Below are positions 35,450 to 47,577 of a stretch of 64,000 nucleotides of DNA, piece after piece. Source of the DNA: Dioscorea cayenensis subsp. rotundata. Lineage: Eukaryota; Streptophyta; Magnoliopsida; Dioscoreales; Dioscoreaceae. The first letter of the stretch is position 1; each line of letters begins with the position of its first letter. The stretch spans positions 16,833,430-16,897,429 of the forward strand of contig NC_052475.1 in the NCBI RefSeq assembly GCF_009730915.1, given 5' to 3'. The notes under the pieces are model-generated. The model saw nothing but the letters and a program-made list of their open reading frames with translations. It was not told the origin of the DNA and ran no database searches. The translations under genes were made by a program, and so were the position numbers.

Positions 35450-36722
35450 TCTCCCGAGTGTCGAGGGTCGTGTTATCTTTCAATTCGACTAAGGTCTCCA
35501 GCAACCGGTGTCAAATAGCATCGCCCGTTAACTAGGGTTGACCGCTCGTAATCACAAGCTCGGGACGATAACAACACATTCAACATGCGATGATTGACAA
35601 AAGTTTAAGCGGAAATATAAGGTTTTAAAGCGGTAAACTCTCGGTTATTAAAGCGATGATATAAAATGTTAAAGCAGAGACCCATTTTTTTTAAGCAGAG
35701 GCGAGAATACTTAAGCAGAGACAACAAATTTTTAAAGCTGTAACATCTCATTTCTTAAAGCGTTAACCTCCTTTTGTAAAAGCTGCAGACCATATCAAAG
35801 CGAAAGGGAAATGTACATTATAAATATTACACAAATCATAACAATCGAAAAAAACTATTTCGATGGTGTATACATACTGAAAATGCAAAAACAAAACAAA
35901 ACCCCGAGTAGAAATCCCCTGCAGGACTTCAATATCTTCCAACAAAAAGCAGGGAGCACAAAAACAAAAACCGAAAAAAATCTTTCTTTTGTAGTGAGCA
36001 GTTAACATAAAAACCATACTCAATACCTTAGATTGCAAGCGATGAAATGCCAACTAGTTGCTGGGGGACTTCTCCTTCGAGATCTCGGGTGGAAAGGGAA
36101 AAAGGCGATGAAATACCAATTACGGAGGCTTACGGTAGAGACAACTTCGGAGGCGACTTGGAAATGGAAAAGTCGAAGGCGTGAGTTGAGAAAAAAAGCA
36201 AGTAAAAGGCTCAGATAAATTCGTCTCTAGGGATTACCCTCACGGAAAACCGCCCACTTCCTCTCAAATCGCCGAGATGGGCTGCGACCCACGACTCCCC
36301 CATGCAAGGGCATTTTCATCCAAAAAAATTTAAAACTCACTCCGTTCACATCCAGTTCTAGGGGTTTGGGGGTTTGAAAAACATAGAGTTTAAAAGGAGG
36401 GGGATTTTGGGGATTGCAAAACTAACGGGGTGTTTTTGGCAATTTTACAAACTTAAAGGGTTTTTTTGGCAATTTCCACTTTTAAATATTGATATATATA
36501 TATACATGTCAAAGGGTACATGAGCCCCGAGTTTAAGTCTTGTTAGACACAGTGCAACCTTACAGTCTAAATTTGGTAATATTTGGTGAGGGTGCATGAG
36601 CTAGAAAATTAAATTCTTAGTTTGTGCACACTGCTCTAGTTGTATATGCGCTTATCGCATATATAAAATTTATATATATCAGCGATGCTATTTTTACAGA
36701 ATAAATTTCCTAAATATGGTTC

Positions 36723-37020
36723 CGAATAATGTGGATGGCAACTTGTCGTCCACGTTATTTTTTTTTATATAAACTTCAAATTTAAACATTTAAAATCCTG
36801 AAATTTATAAATTTTATATATATATCTAAAACCTTAAACCAAAATATTACAAAATCATATACCCAAATAATCTAAAAACTTAAACCCTAAATAATAAATA
36901 CTAAACATTAAATTCTAAATCTTAAACCTTAAATTTTAAATCCTAGGTAATTAAAAAAAAACACAAAGAGAAAGAATGTGGGATGACTACGTGGATACAA
37001 ATTGACGTCCACATTATTCG
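36723..37020. mobile_element. MITE-like element with about 31-bp inverted ends
   Basis: The left end CGAATAATGTGGATGGCAAC (continuing to CCACG at 36754) pairs with the right end, whose reverse complement starts CGAATAATGTGGACGTCAAT and also ends CCACG. Length is 298 bp. The inside is AT-rich and non-coding. I could not define a target duplication, so the superfamily is open. Confidence 0.65.
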
Positions 37021-37097
37021 AGAAATGTATTCAAGGATTATATGAAACTATGACGCCAAATTAGATTATATCCCTAATCACCACATTGGTTTTTTAA

Positions 37098-37243
37098 ATG
37101 ATGTGGATGTCAAGTTGGTATGCACGTCATCATCCACGTTATTTTTTTTATAAACTTTAAATTCAAACAGTATAAAATCTCAATTTTTAAAAGTATAAAA
37201 TCTTACCTAAAACCCTAAAATCATAAACCCAAATACTATAAGG
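37098..37243. mobile_element. Partial second copy of the same MITE family
   Basis: GATGTGGATGTCAAGTTGGT, a CCACGTTATTTTTTTTATAA box and the AAACTTTAAATTCAAACA tract follow the same order as in 36723-36800. The copy stops at 37243-37245, where GGGTGCGTTTGGATGG starts, a terminus resembling PIF/hAT-type elements. CCTAAA-rich DNA similar to this MITE's interior resumes near 37740, which would fit a nested insertion. Confidence 0.5.
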
Positions 37244-38312
37244 GTGCGTTTGGATGGATCATTGACTCCCAAGGATTGGTAATGATACTCCTTACACAAC
37301 TGTTATCACATATTTGGTTGGGTGCAATAGAATGGGCCAAGAATTGATAAGTCCAATAGTAGAGGAGTCCCATTGATGCCAAATTTGGGGGTAGTCTGAT
37401 TCATGTGGGGTAAATTTACCCTTTTGCCCATCTTTAAACTTGGTTTTCTCTTTTCATTATCTTATACAATAAATTTTAAAGTTAATTGTTTAATTTAAAT
37501 TAATAATAATAATTATTTTTAAAGTTAATTGTTTAATTTAAATTAATAATAATTATTATTTAAAATTATTTCTAATTCAATTATACAAATTATAACGATT
37601 TAATAATTATTATACGATAATTGTTTAATTTATCTTTTACTTATACAATAATTATCTATAGTTACTTATTAATTCATTATCTTATACAATAATTTTTAAA
37701 GTTAATTGTTTAATTTAAATTAATTATAATTATTATTTAAAATCCTAAAATCTAAACCGTAAATCCTAAACTATAAATCCTAAACCCTTAATCCTAAATC
37801 CTAAACCCTAAATAATAAACCACAAACCTCCTCTAAAGTTTATGGTTTACAATTTAGTGTTTCGAGAAGAGGTTTTCGGTTTAGCGTTTATATGTTTAGA
37901 TTATAAAAAAAAATTATATTTTTTTATAAAAAAAGACATAAAATTATAATGTGTCAAGATTTCATTGAATTCTAATTCTTCTGTAAAAATATTATTATTT
38001 AACTAGCTTTGTAATTTACTACCCCTATATTCATTTATTTAACTCAGAAACAAATAAAGATGGATTTTACAGTAGTATAACAGGAATTGCACATTTGCAA
38101 GTGAAGCCCAAAGCCATTATTCAACCTAAATCAGGACAAATACTCATTTTAAAAAAGTTCACTATATATCTATATAGCATGTATCTCTCAAGTATTATAT
38201 TTGTTTCTAAATTATGCACAACAAGCACACAGCTAAAAAAAACAACTACTGCTGATTTTAGCCCATAGTGTAGCAATGCAAACTGCTAATTAGACCTAAA
38301 TTATTAAGAAGA

Positions 38313-41300
38313 TTACAAGATAGCACATTTGTTAAGAAATTCTTTTCGGATGTCTATGTTTGCACTCTCCATGCGAGCACGTTGTAACTCCTCTTTGAGT
38401 TTCCTGATCTCTTCTTTCGATCTGTTTCCTTCTTCCACTCGTTCTTTGCGCTCGGCAGCCAACAGTTCCTGTGAAATTCTTTCGACTTCGCGTCGAGCAT
38501 TTTGCTCCTCTTCCAGTAGTTTGTAGATACTTTCTATATGGTAATTCATCTTCTGATCCACCTACAAACATTTGGAAAAGAATGATGATCAGTTCATTGG
38601 ACAATAAGGACAGGTGCAGACAAGCATAAATTCAAATTTTCTAGGATGGAAATGTAGATTTTGTATTGAGGTTTGCATTTTGTTCTTGTGGTGTTAAAAT
38701 GAAAATTAACAAATTTCAACAAAGTCTCTAGCAAATTCACAGTTGCAGAGTAAGGAAAAATGGATTGCCACAATCACAAAAAAGAAAGAAAATCATGAGA
38801 TTGAATAGTTTACACACTCCTGATTTTAAGGAATGCTGCAAGCATTTTTGTGCAAATGCACAAACTGAAAAAGATGCGTGAGCTTGGCAACACAAGTAAT
38901 TATAAAATAAATGTTTCACGTGACGGTATGTATATCTAAAAAGATTAAATATTCAAGAAAAATCTAATTAACTGTGCATAAAAACAAGGTATACATAGCA
39001 AGCACATAAACTGAGCGCACAGTTCAGAAACATTATAAGAAGCAAGAAAAATGACTTCTTGAATGCCAAGTAACCAAAATGTAAAAACCACAAGTGCATA
39101 CCATCTCGGAAATCTGACGCATCTGTTCTTCATAAGATTTGTTATTTTGTTCCTTCAACCCATTTATCTCTGATTCATTATGTCCTTCCAATGATTCAAT
39201 GTCTTTCAGTGCCTCTTGCATCCTTAAAGCTTCTTTCTGTAAAATGAATGTTTTTGTGCATATTCATTGACTTAAACTAAACCATAAGAGTACCTAGGAT
39301 TTTTTATATCAATGAAGCCACAGCATTACCTTGATTTCAGCAAAAAGTTCATTAGAATATGGGCGCCTATTGTTGCTCATTATTATTGAGTCTACCAGAG
39401 TGAGTAGTTCATGCAGCTGCTGGGCTTTCTTAGATGGATCCCTAGACCTGTTATCGAAAAGCACAACCCTATTTTCACACAATTGTATGATTTGCTGCAA
39501 AGATTCATCCACAAGAAGAAAGAATTAGTACATTATGTTCATCATGCACAGAACATGCATATTGTGTTACCAAATTCTTCAATGAAACATCAAGAATAAG
39601 TTAAGGGAAAAAAAAGAGATGATAAGTCAAAATGTCAACACCTGCAAAGGCTCAGGGCAGTCACGCGCCAAATAATCTTCCAACGTATCATCATTTCCTT
39701 CTAAGTCATCACCACCAGTAAATAATACAATCATGTATTTGATTATTCTCTCCCCAAAAACTGCTCGCAATTTAGTAAGTGCAGCCTCCTCTTCTTGTGA
39801 AAAGCGAGACCTAACTGAAAGTACTAGAAGGACAGCATGAATGCCATCCTTAGCCAACTCTAAAAACTTCGTGATATCTTCACCCATGGACCTTGACTCA
39901 GGTGAAATATCAAATAGTCCTGCAAAAACATACCAAGGGTTTATTTTAAATCTTAAGCACAATTACAGAAACTGTTAGCACAATCTTTTGTGTATGAAAT
40001 AAGATTGTGGACATAGAACAAGGAGTAGCTAAATCATAAATTGAATAAATAAATGGATACTCATTCCACACTATTGCTGTAGTTATTTAAGACAAATAGA
40101 TGCATTGAGGGGCGACTAGAAGTAATGCATTGAATTCTTGCTTGGATAGGTCTTATCAAATCTAGTATATCATATGTTGCGATAGAATGAAGTCTCGATC
40201 CAAGCAGAGCAAAATGTTTCAAGCGGCATCTATCTAAAATTTGCTTGGTTTGACCTTATTGTTTAAATTCCCTGAATTTTGAGCTCTTGTTCAGATCTTA
40301 GTAGCTTCATGACCAAAGAGTCTTCATTTTTTTCACCTTTTCTAGTTAGAACAATTAGCCATAACACGGTTCTTAGAGCTCTCCATAACACAGGGTGTGG
40401 CAGATGTATGACAGCAACTCCATTCTCGCTATGAATAAAGATATGCCACATGCTTCTAACAACTCATTACCCATTAACTTTACCTATATCAGAACTTCCT
40501 TTAGTTTTGCCAGGATTAGGTAACCATGCATGATAACACTAATTCATCCAACTTCATGGCACACAAGATGACAAATTAACTACATCATAACCGAAGAAAT
40601 CACTTCATCGATATTATCAACTTTGTGATGAAAGCGCAACTCATTTTACCCCAAACATTCCTCAAATAATAGCTTGATGATAAAATCCTAGAGAAATAAA
40701 TTGATGAAGCTCATCTACTAAAAAGCTTAGTTCATCGGGGACAAAACAAGCCTAATATCAATAAATATAAGATCTCTCAAAATATAAATCCCCAAATAGG
40801 GAGCATGCATGCAATTTTGTGTGTGTGTGTGTGTGGGTGGGTGGGTGAGGGGGAATTGAAGTAAAATTACATTACAAACTACAGCAAAAATAATTAAAAG
40901 AGCATAAGTCAGAAGATATACCGGGAGTGTCGATCACATTCAGAATACGACCATCTTGAAATACGGTTTGCTGTAGTTCACATGAAGTAGTCACACCAGA
41001 AGGAGCAGCCTGTGACTTGAATGCCTTCCTACCTAAAATACTGTTCCCTGTGGCACTTTTTCCATTTCCTGTCTTCCCTATTAAGACCACAGTACTGCCA
41101 GTATTGGGTACAGTAACTTCCCAATCATCATCAAAGTAACTTTCATCAATTGTGCGGCTGAAATTAAATAAATCACAGAAAAGCACAATTAGATAATAGA
41201 ATTATATAAGCATTCAACAAGAAAATTATTCATGACATAGAGTTTGCATTAACAATTTAGTGCATATCAACATTCACTAAAATAAACTCTTTGAAAAACA

Positions 41301-42201
41301 TATTAATTACCTTTTTGACAGTAGATAATTAGTAAATACGAAAAAGCACAGAGGCAGATTGCTCTTAGAACACAGATGCAATCAAATTACTGGAAATGAT
41401 GTGACTAAGATATTTTATCCGAATCAAACCATAGGGGAAAAAAACTAAAAGCACATACTTTATATGTACAAAAAGCGAGCCACCCCTTAAGACAAGTGGA
41501 TTGGACTCCATCATAGTATCTCCATCAAATTTCAACTTAAAACCTAGATATGATTGAAGAGGGAATAAAGTTCACCACTTTGTTACATAGCTATTTAAAA
41601 CAGTAGTTTCCACACAATTTTCCTAGAAAAACGACCACATATGCTTCTGAATCAGAATTTTTGTTTTAATCAAAGAGTATCAAAACAATGATGAATTAAA
41701 CATAACAAAAAACTGCTCTCAAGTCTAGGAAAACAAAATATGGAATTTCCTCCATTGAATTGAACCAAAAAAACAGGGATGCAACAAAGGGCAAACAATT
41801 GCATAGAATTAAAACGGTCAAGATGAGTAATTTGAAGCCAATAATAAGAAATCTCCACCAAAATTCAACCTAAAACCCCAGTAATGATTGAAAAGAGGAC
41901 AAAGGACAACCCAATCTTCCACAAGCTCTTCTATATAGTACTTCTACGCAAGAATCTCAACTGTTTGCTTATTGAAATACTTTTTCCCTAATTTCCCAAG
42001 AAAGAAAAAGAAAAAAAAACCCTAGATGATAAAAAATCAGAATATTTGTCCTAACAAAAGAATATACAACAATAAACGAATCATATATCAAAAGAAACAG
42101 CTTTCCCAATCAGGGAAAACACGGAATTCCACCATTGAATTGAATCAAAGCAAGCCATGAACCAAAAGGCAAAGGATCGAAGACGATTACCTCGGAGCCA
42201 T
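38313..42201 (-). CDS. AIG1-type (GIMAP/IAN) GTPase with C-terminal coiled coil
   Basis: Six exons join in phase: 42201-42191, 41157-40922, 39919-39642, 39494-39330, 39236-39102 and 38561-38313, giving 357 residues. The AIG1 G domain covers about 25-230. G1 is GKTGNGKS at 31-38, G3 is DTPG at 80-83, the conserved hydrophobic box ([19 protein letters not shown]) spans 109-127, and TGGDD at 150-154 is the plant AIG1 form of G4. Residues from about 230 to the end are charged and predicted to form a coiled coil ([24 protein letters not shown]). No membrane segment or lipidation site is seen. AIG1 proteins bind and hydrolyse GTP and oligomerise; the Arabidopsis founder is induced by avirulent bacteria, so a defence or stress role is possible but unproven here. 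Exon 1 has only 11 coding bases; its start is supported by the in-phase join to SRTIDES. Confidence 0.92.
40818..40853. repeat. (GT)n microsatellite grading into GGGT units
   Basis: A GT run is followed by (GGGT)3 in intron 2 of the AIG1 gene. Confidence 0.9.
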
Positions 42202-45200
42202 TACTCTCGAGCCGAAGAAGATCAGAAGAAGAAATCGAAAGGAGAACAAAGGGCTGAGTTTTCGTAGTGACTACGACTTCTCGCTTTATATAGTCTTCGA
42301 TAGATTACGTTGCTGATCCCGAGGCAATATAAATCTTATACAAATGAACCGTTAGATTCCTTGCTGATCTCGAGGCAAGAGCAACCGAGCTAAAGTTTAT
42401 CTGAAGCCAACGAATTTTAAAATTTTTATTTTTTTTTAAATTAAAATTTATGAAAAATTCGTCTTTATTATTTTTATATAAAGAAAATCAACACGGATAT
42501 TTCCACATTTGAGAATAGGGCTTAGCCCAGCAATTTTTACATGTCTGATAATTGGGGGGTCTTGACTTCGACCCCAAACTTACAAATGTATAATCAAGTA
42601 TTCAGTGTGAGACACTATACTGTCATCTCTTTTAGGGTTGAAGGGTATTTTGATCAATGTTAGCTATCTTTTACGATAATACAATTGAAAAAGTAAGCGT
42701 TCGCAGAAAAAAGGACTCTGACATACCAAAATTACGGACAATAGGTAAATAATGCTATGTTTGGATTGAGAACCAACGAGGAAAAGTAGAGTAAAGCGAG
42801 GGTTTTGGAGGGTCAGAGTGAGACATTCCCTCGGTTCGATAGATATTTTTAATTTAACAAAAGGAAGAAAATGGTTAACTCTAGCTCTCCAAAACCCTCC
42901 GAAACTCTACATTTTCTGGCCCTGATTTGGGGTGCCGGGAGGGAAAACCTCCTAAAAATTTTAAAATGTTTTAAAAGACCTTAATACCCTTAATTTTTTA
43001 TATTAATTACATAACGACTTTATAGGTTTTTGGGAGAAAGGCGCAGACCGAACAGGGGACGCGTGTGGGGAGCAAAACTCACGCCGACCCACATGCCCTC
43101 ACTTGGGCTATGAGTTCGATCTCGGGTCTCCCCAAACGAACACCCTAGCAGTGAACTCACGCTAATCGACCCAGCTGACCCACTTCATAAGTTTCTTCTT
43201 TCACTTTTTTTCAATCTAATTTTATTTTAATCAATTATTCACATGACATTCATCGTAGATCCTTATTTTTATGTATTTTTTTTTGTTTATTTGTTTGTTT
43301 ATGTTATGTTTTTAATTTGTCAATTCATCCTTTAGAAGAATTTATCTCAATAAAATTTACTTGTTATCCAAATTTTATTTAAATTACAAATAAAATTAAA
43401 ATTTTCTTTGAGTGAGAAAAAAACTAATAATTATCTAATTCAACATGATTATTATGCTATAAATTAAAATATTAGAATATAGGTTTAACAATATGATAAA
43501 GTGATATAGTGATGATCCAATAGAGTTGTAGGAGGAATTTGTCCTTTAAATAATGTATGATATAAATTTCTAAAAGGAAAAAAATAAATTGTGATATTTG
43601 AGAAGAGACAAAATTAAAAGATAAAAATCAAAATCAAAATAATAATGATAATTTTTATAACTTTAATATTTTATTAAAAAAGTTTACTTAAAGTATAAAT
43701 TCATTTGAGATATTTATAATGCATGTGTTTAAATAGAAAAATAAGTAGTTTTTTATTTAATAATAATAGTATGATTGGTAAATTACATTATTATATATCA
43801 TTTCCTTTTTTTTCCCTTCCTTAACCAAACAAGATTTAATCGGAAGACCCTCCTTTTCTTTCTATCCATAAAATTTGTCTATCCAAACAATGATTGAATC
43901 CTTTCTTTCCTTTCCTTTCACTGTCCCTTCCTTTCCTCCCTTTACTTTCCCTTCCCTCCCCTTCCCTCCTTTTTATTTTTATTTTTTGTTTACTTTTGAA
44001 TTCAAACACTATGTAAGTGAAATACTTTTGAATACAAAAGTGAAATTTTGGTGGGACGTTTAAAGTGATCCCAATTTTTTGTATTAAAAATAATATTAAT
44101 ATTGGAAGTTTAAATTTTAATAAAAACTTATAAAAAACAATAAAAAAAAATTAATGAAATTTATAAAGAATTTTAGGAATTAAAAAAGTTCTCTTTATAT
44201 AAAAAAATGCAGAAAATTTCAAAGTTTGAATAAAATTTAAAAAAAAGAAACAATGTTATAAAATTTATACAGAATTTAGTAAATTAAAAATAAAAATCCA
44301 TAAAAAAATTTATAAATTTATAAATAATTTTAGTAATTAAACAATTTTTCTTATTCTAAAAATTTCAAAAATTTTAATAAATTTTAAAAAATGATAAAAT
44401 TATAAAAATATTTAGTAATTTGAAGAAAAAGTTTCAATCCATGATGAGAAATACTATAAAAATGGCACGTCCTTAGAAATATTGTAAAAAATGGGATAGA
44501 CAGTATTTTGTTTTAACCGTTAAATCAATTTCGAGTACAGTATCTAAATAAATCTAAACCATTTAATAGTCTTCTAGTTGCAAAGTACCTTCTTTTTCTT
44601 AGATGAGGAACCCCTTGGAGAAAGTTTTTTTGTTTTTCCCTAGGAAAGGTAATGCAGCTTGAAGTATAATATAGGTAGTTTGTTTCATCGTAAAAAAAAA
44701 ACCTTGCCTTCTTTATTTATAAAAAAAAAGTAATTACTTTTATGTAAGAAAAAGTCTATATTTAAAAGGATTTTGTTAAGAAAAATCTTGTCATTTTTTC
44801 CATTGTATATATTAAATATCCTAAGATTTAATGTAATATATATATATTAAAAGATTTGTATAGGTGGTTTATTATTCTATAAAAGAATTATTCTTTTATA
44901 TTGATATGCATGGATTTTTGGTAAGAGAGGACTCTTTTTAATCTCTTAAAATGAAAATTAAAAGAAAAATTCTATTGGCTTTTGTTCATTCTATTATCTA
45001 TATATATATATATACACACGGGTTTTAGTTTGGGTTGATTATGGGTTTTACTTTTAGTTAATTAGTTATTAGTTATTGTTTTGTTTATAAATGGTTGTTG
45101 TAGATCTAGTTGAAATATGATTAATAAGCTCTAGGATCTCAATTGATAAAAAACTGAACCTTGATCGATTTATTCAGGTATGTTTAGATTTGTGTCTTCT

Positions 45201-45920
45201 AATAAACTTCCATAAACAACCTTTTGGTTTTGTGTTTTGGGATAGAAATTTTTGTATACTAACAAAATTGGCTTTTTAAATTTCATAAACTATCATTTTT
45301 TAAAAAAAAAATCAAATTATTTAAATATATTTCGAAATATTAAAAATTTACTTTACTCTTAAATTTGCCAAAATACTATTTATTATTTCGAAATAGTTAA
45401 AAACTTACCCATGCTTTAACTTATAACTTTTTTTCAGTTGTAAATTAAATGAACTTGTTTTCTAACCCTATAATCATACCAATTTTGTAGTTTTTACTTG
45501 ATGCGGTAGCCAACACGGCAAGACACGCAGCATATATCGGCCTAAAATAAATAAAATTAGTATTTAATTTAAGGAAAAAATAACACTTATTTATCCATTA
45601 TATTTTTAAAATAATAATATCTTAATTTTTTAAGATAATCTATTTTTTTATCTAATCCGTTTAGATAGTAAAATGTTTTACATAATTTTGTATAAATTAA
45701 TACTATTGATGTTGTTATGTTTAACCGACGGCGCTTGGTGCAAGTGGTAAAGATTGGGTCACTAGGGTTTAGTTATTAATAATAAAATAATATTTTGCAT
45801 ATATATATATATATATTAATTTATATTTTATGTATTTTAGATTGATAAGAATAATTTCCGTATTTTCAATGATTATAATTTGTGAAATAATATTGTGTAC
45901 ATTTTATAAAATTTAATTAA
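42202..45920. other. AIG1 5' region and AT-rich intergenic DNA
   Basis: The first 150 bases are the probable AIG1 5' UTR and promoter; the motif TTGCTGATCYCGAGGCAA occurs twice (about 42310 and 42362). A TTTGGAT-type end near 42764 and its inverse near 43881 may bracket a decayed DNA transposon of about 1.1 kb, but no target duplication was found. A GC-richer island at 43025-43190 has no recognisable protein. The remainder (43200-45720) is very AT-rich, with a pyrimidine-rich TTTCC run at 43895-43975. Confidence 0.5.
45722..45775 (+). repeat. Possible SINE 5' remnant (tRNA-like box A)
   Basis: GGTGCAAGTGGTAAAGATTG resembles the Pol III box A region of plant SINEs. The expected box B (GGTTCGA) about 30-40 bases downstream is not seen, so this is at most a truncated copy. 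Confidence 0.3.
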
Positions 45921-47577
45921 GTGGAAATTGCTAAAAACACCCCCAAAGTTTGCAATATGCACATATTCTCCCCATAAATTTGAATATCCATAAAAACCCC
46001 TTCTTTTTGAATACAATGATTTTTTAAATCCCCCAAGTATCTAACAGTGATAGAGTTAATTTAGATTTTTTTAGACGAAATTGTCCCTTGCGTGGGAAGT
46101 TGTGGCAAGTGTGACAGGGTTTGACTATAATGCCCTTGGGTGTAATGAGTTTCTATTTAAAACATGAGGCTTCTGTTTAAAATATGAGGTTTCTATTTAA
46201 AATATGAGGTTATGTTTAAAAAATAAGTTTTCTGTTTAAGAAATGAGTACATGTATTACTCTTCATGCTAACCTAAATTCTTTTGTTTGTAGTTATAATG
46301 TAATCATGCTAACCTAAATTTTTTCCCACAAACTTATTAAAATTTTAATGTAAATATCGTTATCTCCATATAATAAAGAACGACCATCTTTAAGCTTAAA
46401 ATATCGTTGTTTCTATTTAAATATGTACAAGTGGCCAAGATTAATTGGTTTTTATACCCAGGATTAATTTGTCAAGTAAATATTAGTTTTTCTGTTTAAA
46501 TATCAATGTTTCTGTTTAAAAAATGAGTTTGCTGTTAAAAAAAATGAGGTTTCTATTTAAAAAATGAGGTTTCTGTTTAAAGAAAATGAGCTCTGTTTAA
46601 GAAATGAGTAAATGCATTACTCTTCATGCTAACCTAAATTCTTTTGTTTGTAGTTATAAGTTTGTTTGTAGTTATAATGTAATCATGCTAACCTAAATTT
46701 TTTCCCACAAACTTATTAAATTTTTAATGTAAATATCATTATCTCAATATAATAAAGAACGACCATCTATATGCTTAAATATCTTTTTTTCTATTTAAAT
46801 ATGTACGAGTGACCAAGATTAATTGGTTTTTATACCCAGGATTAATTTCTCACGTAAATATCGGTTTTTTTGTTTAAATATCAATGTTTCTGTTTAAAAA
46901 AAATGAGGTTTCTGTTTAAAGAAATGAGCTATGTTTAAAAAATGAGTTCTCTGTTTGAGAAATGAGTACATGCATTACTCTTCATGCTAACATAATTTTT
47001 TTTGTTTGTAGTTATAATGTAATCATGCTAACCTAACTTCTTTTCCACAAACTTATTAAATTTTTAATGTAAATATCGTTATCTCCATATAATAAAGAAC
47101 GATCGCTCTATACGCTTGGTTGTCTTTTTTAACTATCGATGTTTTTGTTTAATATATTGCTTTACGCTAAAAATGCTTAAATATCGTTGTTTCTATTTAA
47201 ATATGTACCAGTTACCAAGATTAATTGGTTTTATACCCAGGATTAGTTATCACGTAAATATTGGTTTTTCTGCTTAAATATCAATGTTTCGTTTAAAAAA
47301 TGAGTTTTCGCTTAAGAATGAGGTTTTATTTAAAAAATGAGCCTGCTTAAGAAATGAGCTCTTTGTTAAATGAACTCTCTATTTAAATGAGTTCTCGCTT
47401 AAAAATTGTGATATGCAAAAAGAATGAAAATGTATGCAAAAAGGTTTAAGGCAATGATGAATTTCATAACAATGCAGGGCAAAAGAAAGAAAACAATAAA
47501 GGATATTGTCTCGAGGTATTCAAAACTCAGGGTCAGTTTGGAAGTTTTGAAATTCTTGAGGGGTAAACAGAATTTCC
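45921..47577. mobile_element. MULE 3: small MULE-related element
   Basis: The left end GTGGAAATTGCTAAAAACAC closely matches the reverse complement of the MULE 2 right end (GTGGAAATTGCCAAAAAAAC). The right end at about 47577 reads GGAAATTCTGTTTACCCCTC when reversed. There is no coding sequence; the interior is made mostly of 360-bp tandem units rich in TTTCTGTTTAAA. Flanking bases are both TTTAA-rich but do not give a clean 9-bp duplication, so the boundaries are approximate. Confidence 0.6.
46140..47400. repeat. Three tandem copies of a 358-361 bp unit
   Basis: The landmark TTACTCTTCATGCTAAC begins at 46257, 46617 and 46975. Each unit also contains ACAAACTTATTAAA, ATAATAAAGAACGA, a Pol-II-irrelevant AT stretch, CCAGGATTA and several TCTGTTTAAA(A)AATGAG motifs. 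Copies differ by point changes and small insertions. Confidence 0.85.

Larger units (their letters stand above)
28392..36488. mobile_element. MULE 2: 8.1-kb Mutator-like element with 9-bp target duplication
   Basis: The element spans 28401-36479 and is flanked by the identical 9-mer TTTTAAATA at 28392-28400 and 36480-36488, the target-duplication length of Mutator elements. The left end starts GGGAAAATTACTGTTCACCC; the right end, reverse complemented, starts GTGGAAATTGCCAAAAAAAC, and both continue into CCCCC-rich DNA. Inside are a duplicated PB1-like N-terminal exon and MuDR transposase fragments on plus (28797-31950), and a PMD/ULP1-like ORF on minus (35449-32434). The two converge as in MULE 1, but the whole arrangement is inverted. 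The transposase lacks its catalytic core, so the copy is non-autonomous. Confidence 0.85.
36489..38312. other. AT-rich intergenic region with nested small repeats
   Basis: There is no gene. The region holds one MITE-like element (36723-37020), part of a second copy (37098-37243) and one end of another element at 37245. TAAACCC/CCTAAA-rich tracts occur near 36890-36945 and 37740-37815; they are imperfect and look like decayed AT-rich repeat DNA rather than a telomeric array. Below 38312 is the 3' side of the AIG1 gene. Confidence 0.6.

Noticed and set aside
33240-35450. GC-rich block as foreign or bacterial DNA
   Set aside because: It lies inside the 9-bp-flanked MULE 2 and its minus strand aligns with the MULE 1 cargo ORF.
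36890-37815. CCCTAAA-like tracts suggesting interstitial telomere repeat
   Set aside because: Units vary (TAAATCCTA, TAAACCCTA, AAACTATA) and no run of exact CCCTAAA exists; better seen as AT-rich repeat decay.
43080-43150. tRNA-like segment with GAGTTCGATCTC resembling a box B
   Set aside because: No box A at the right distance, no cloverleaf can be drawn, and no tail typical of a SINE is seen.
42756-43895. Possible DNA transposon between TTTGGAT near 42764 and its inverse near 43881
   Set aside because: Only 8-9 bases match, no target duplication fits, and the subterminal sequences differ.
46140-47400. CRISPR-like array
   Set aside because: The unit is 360 bp, tandem without spacers, in a plant nuclear context.
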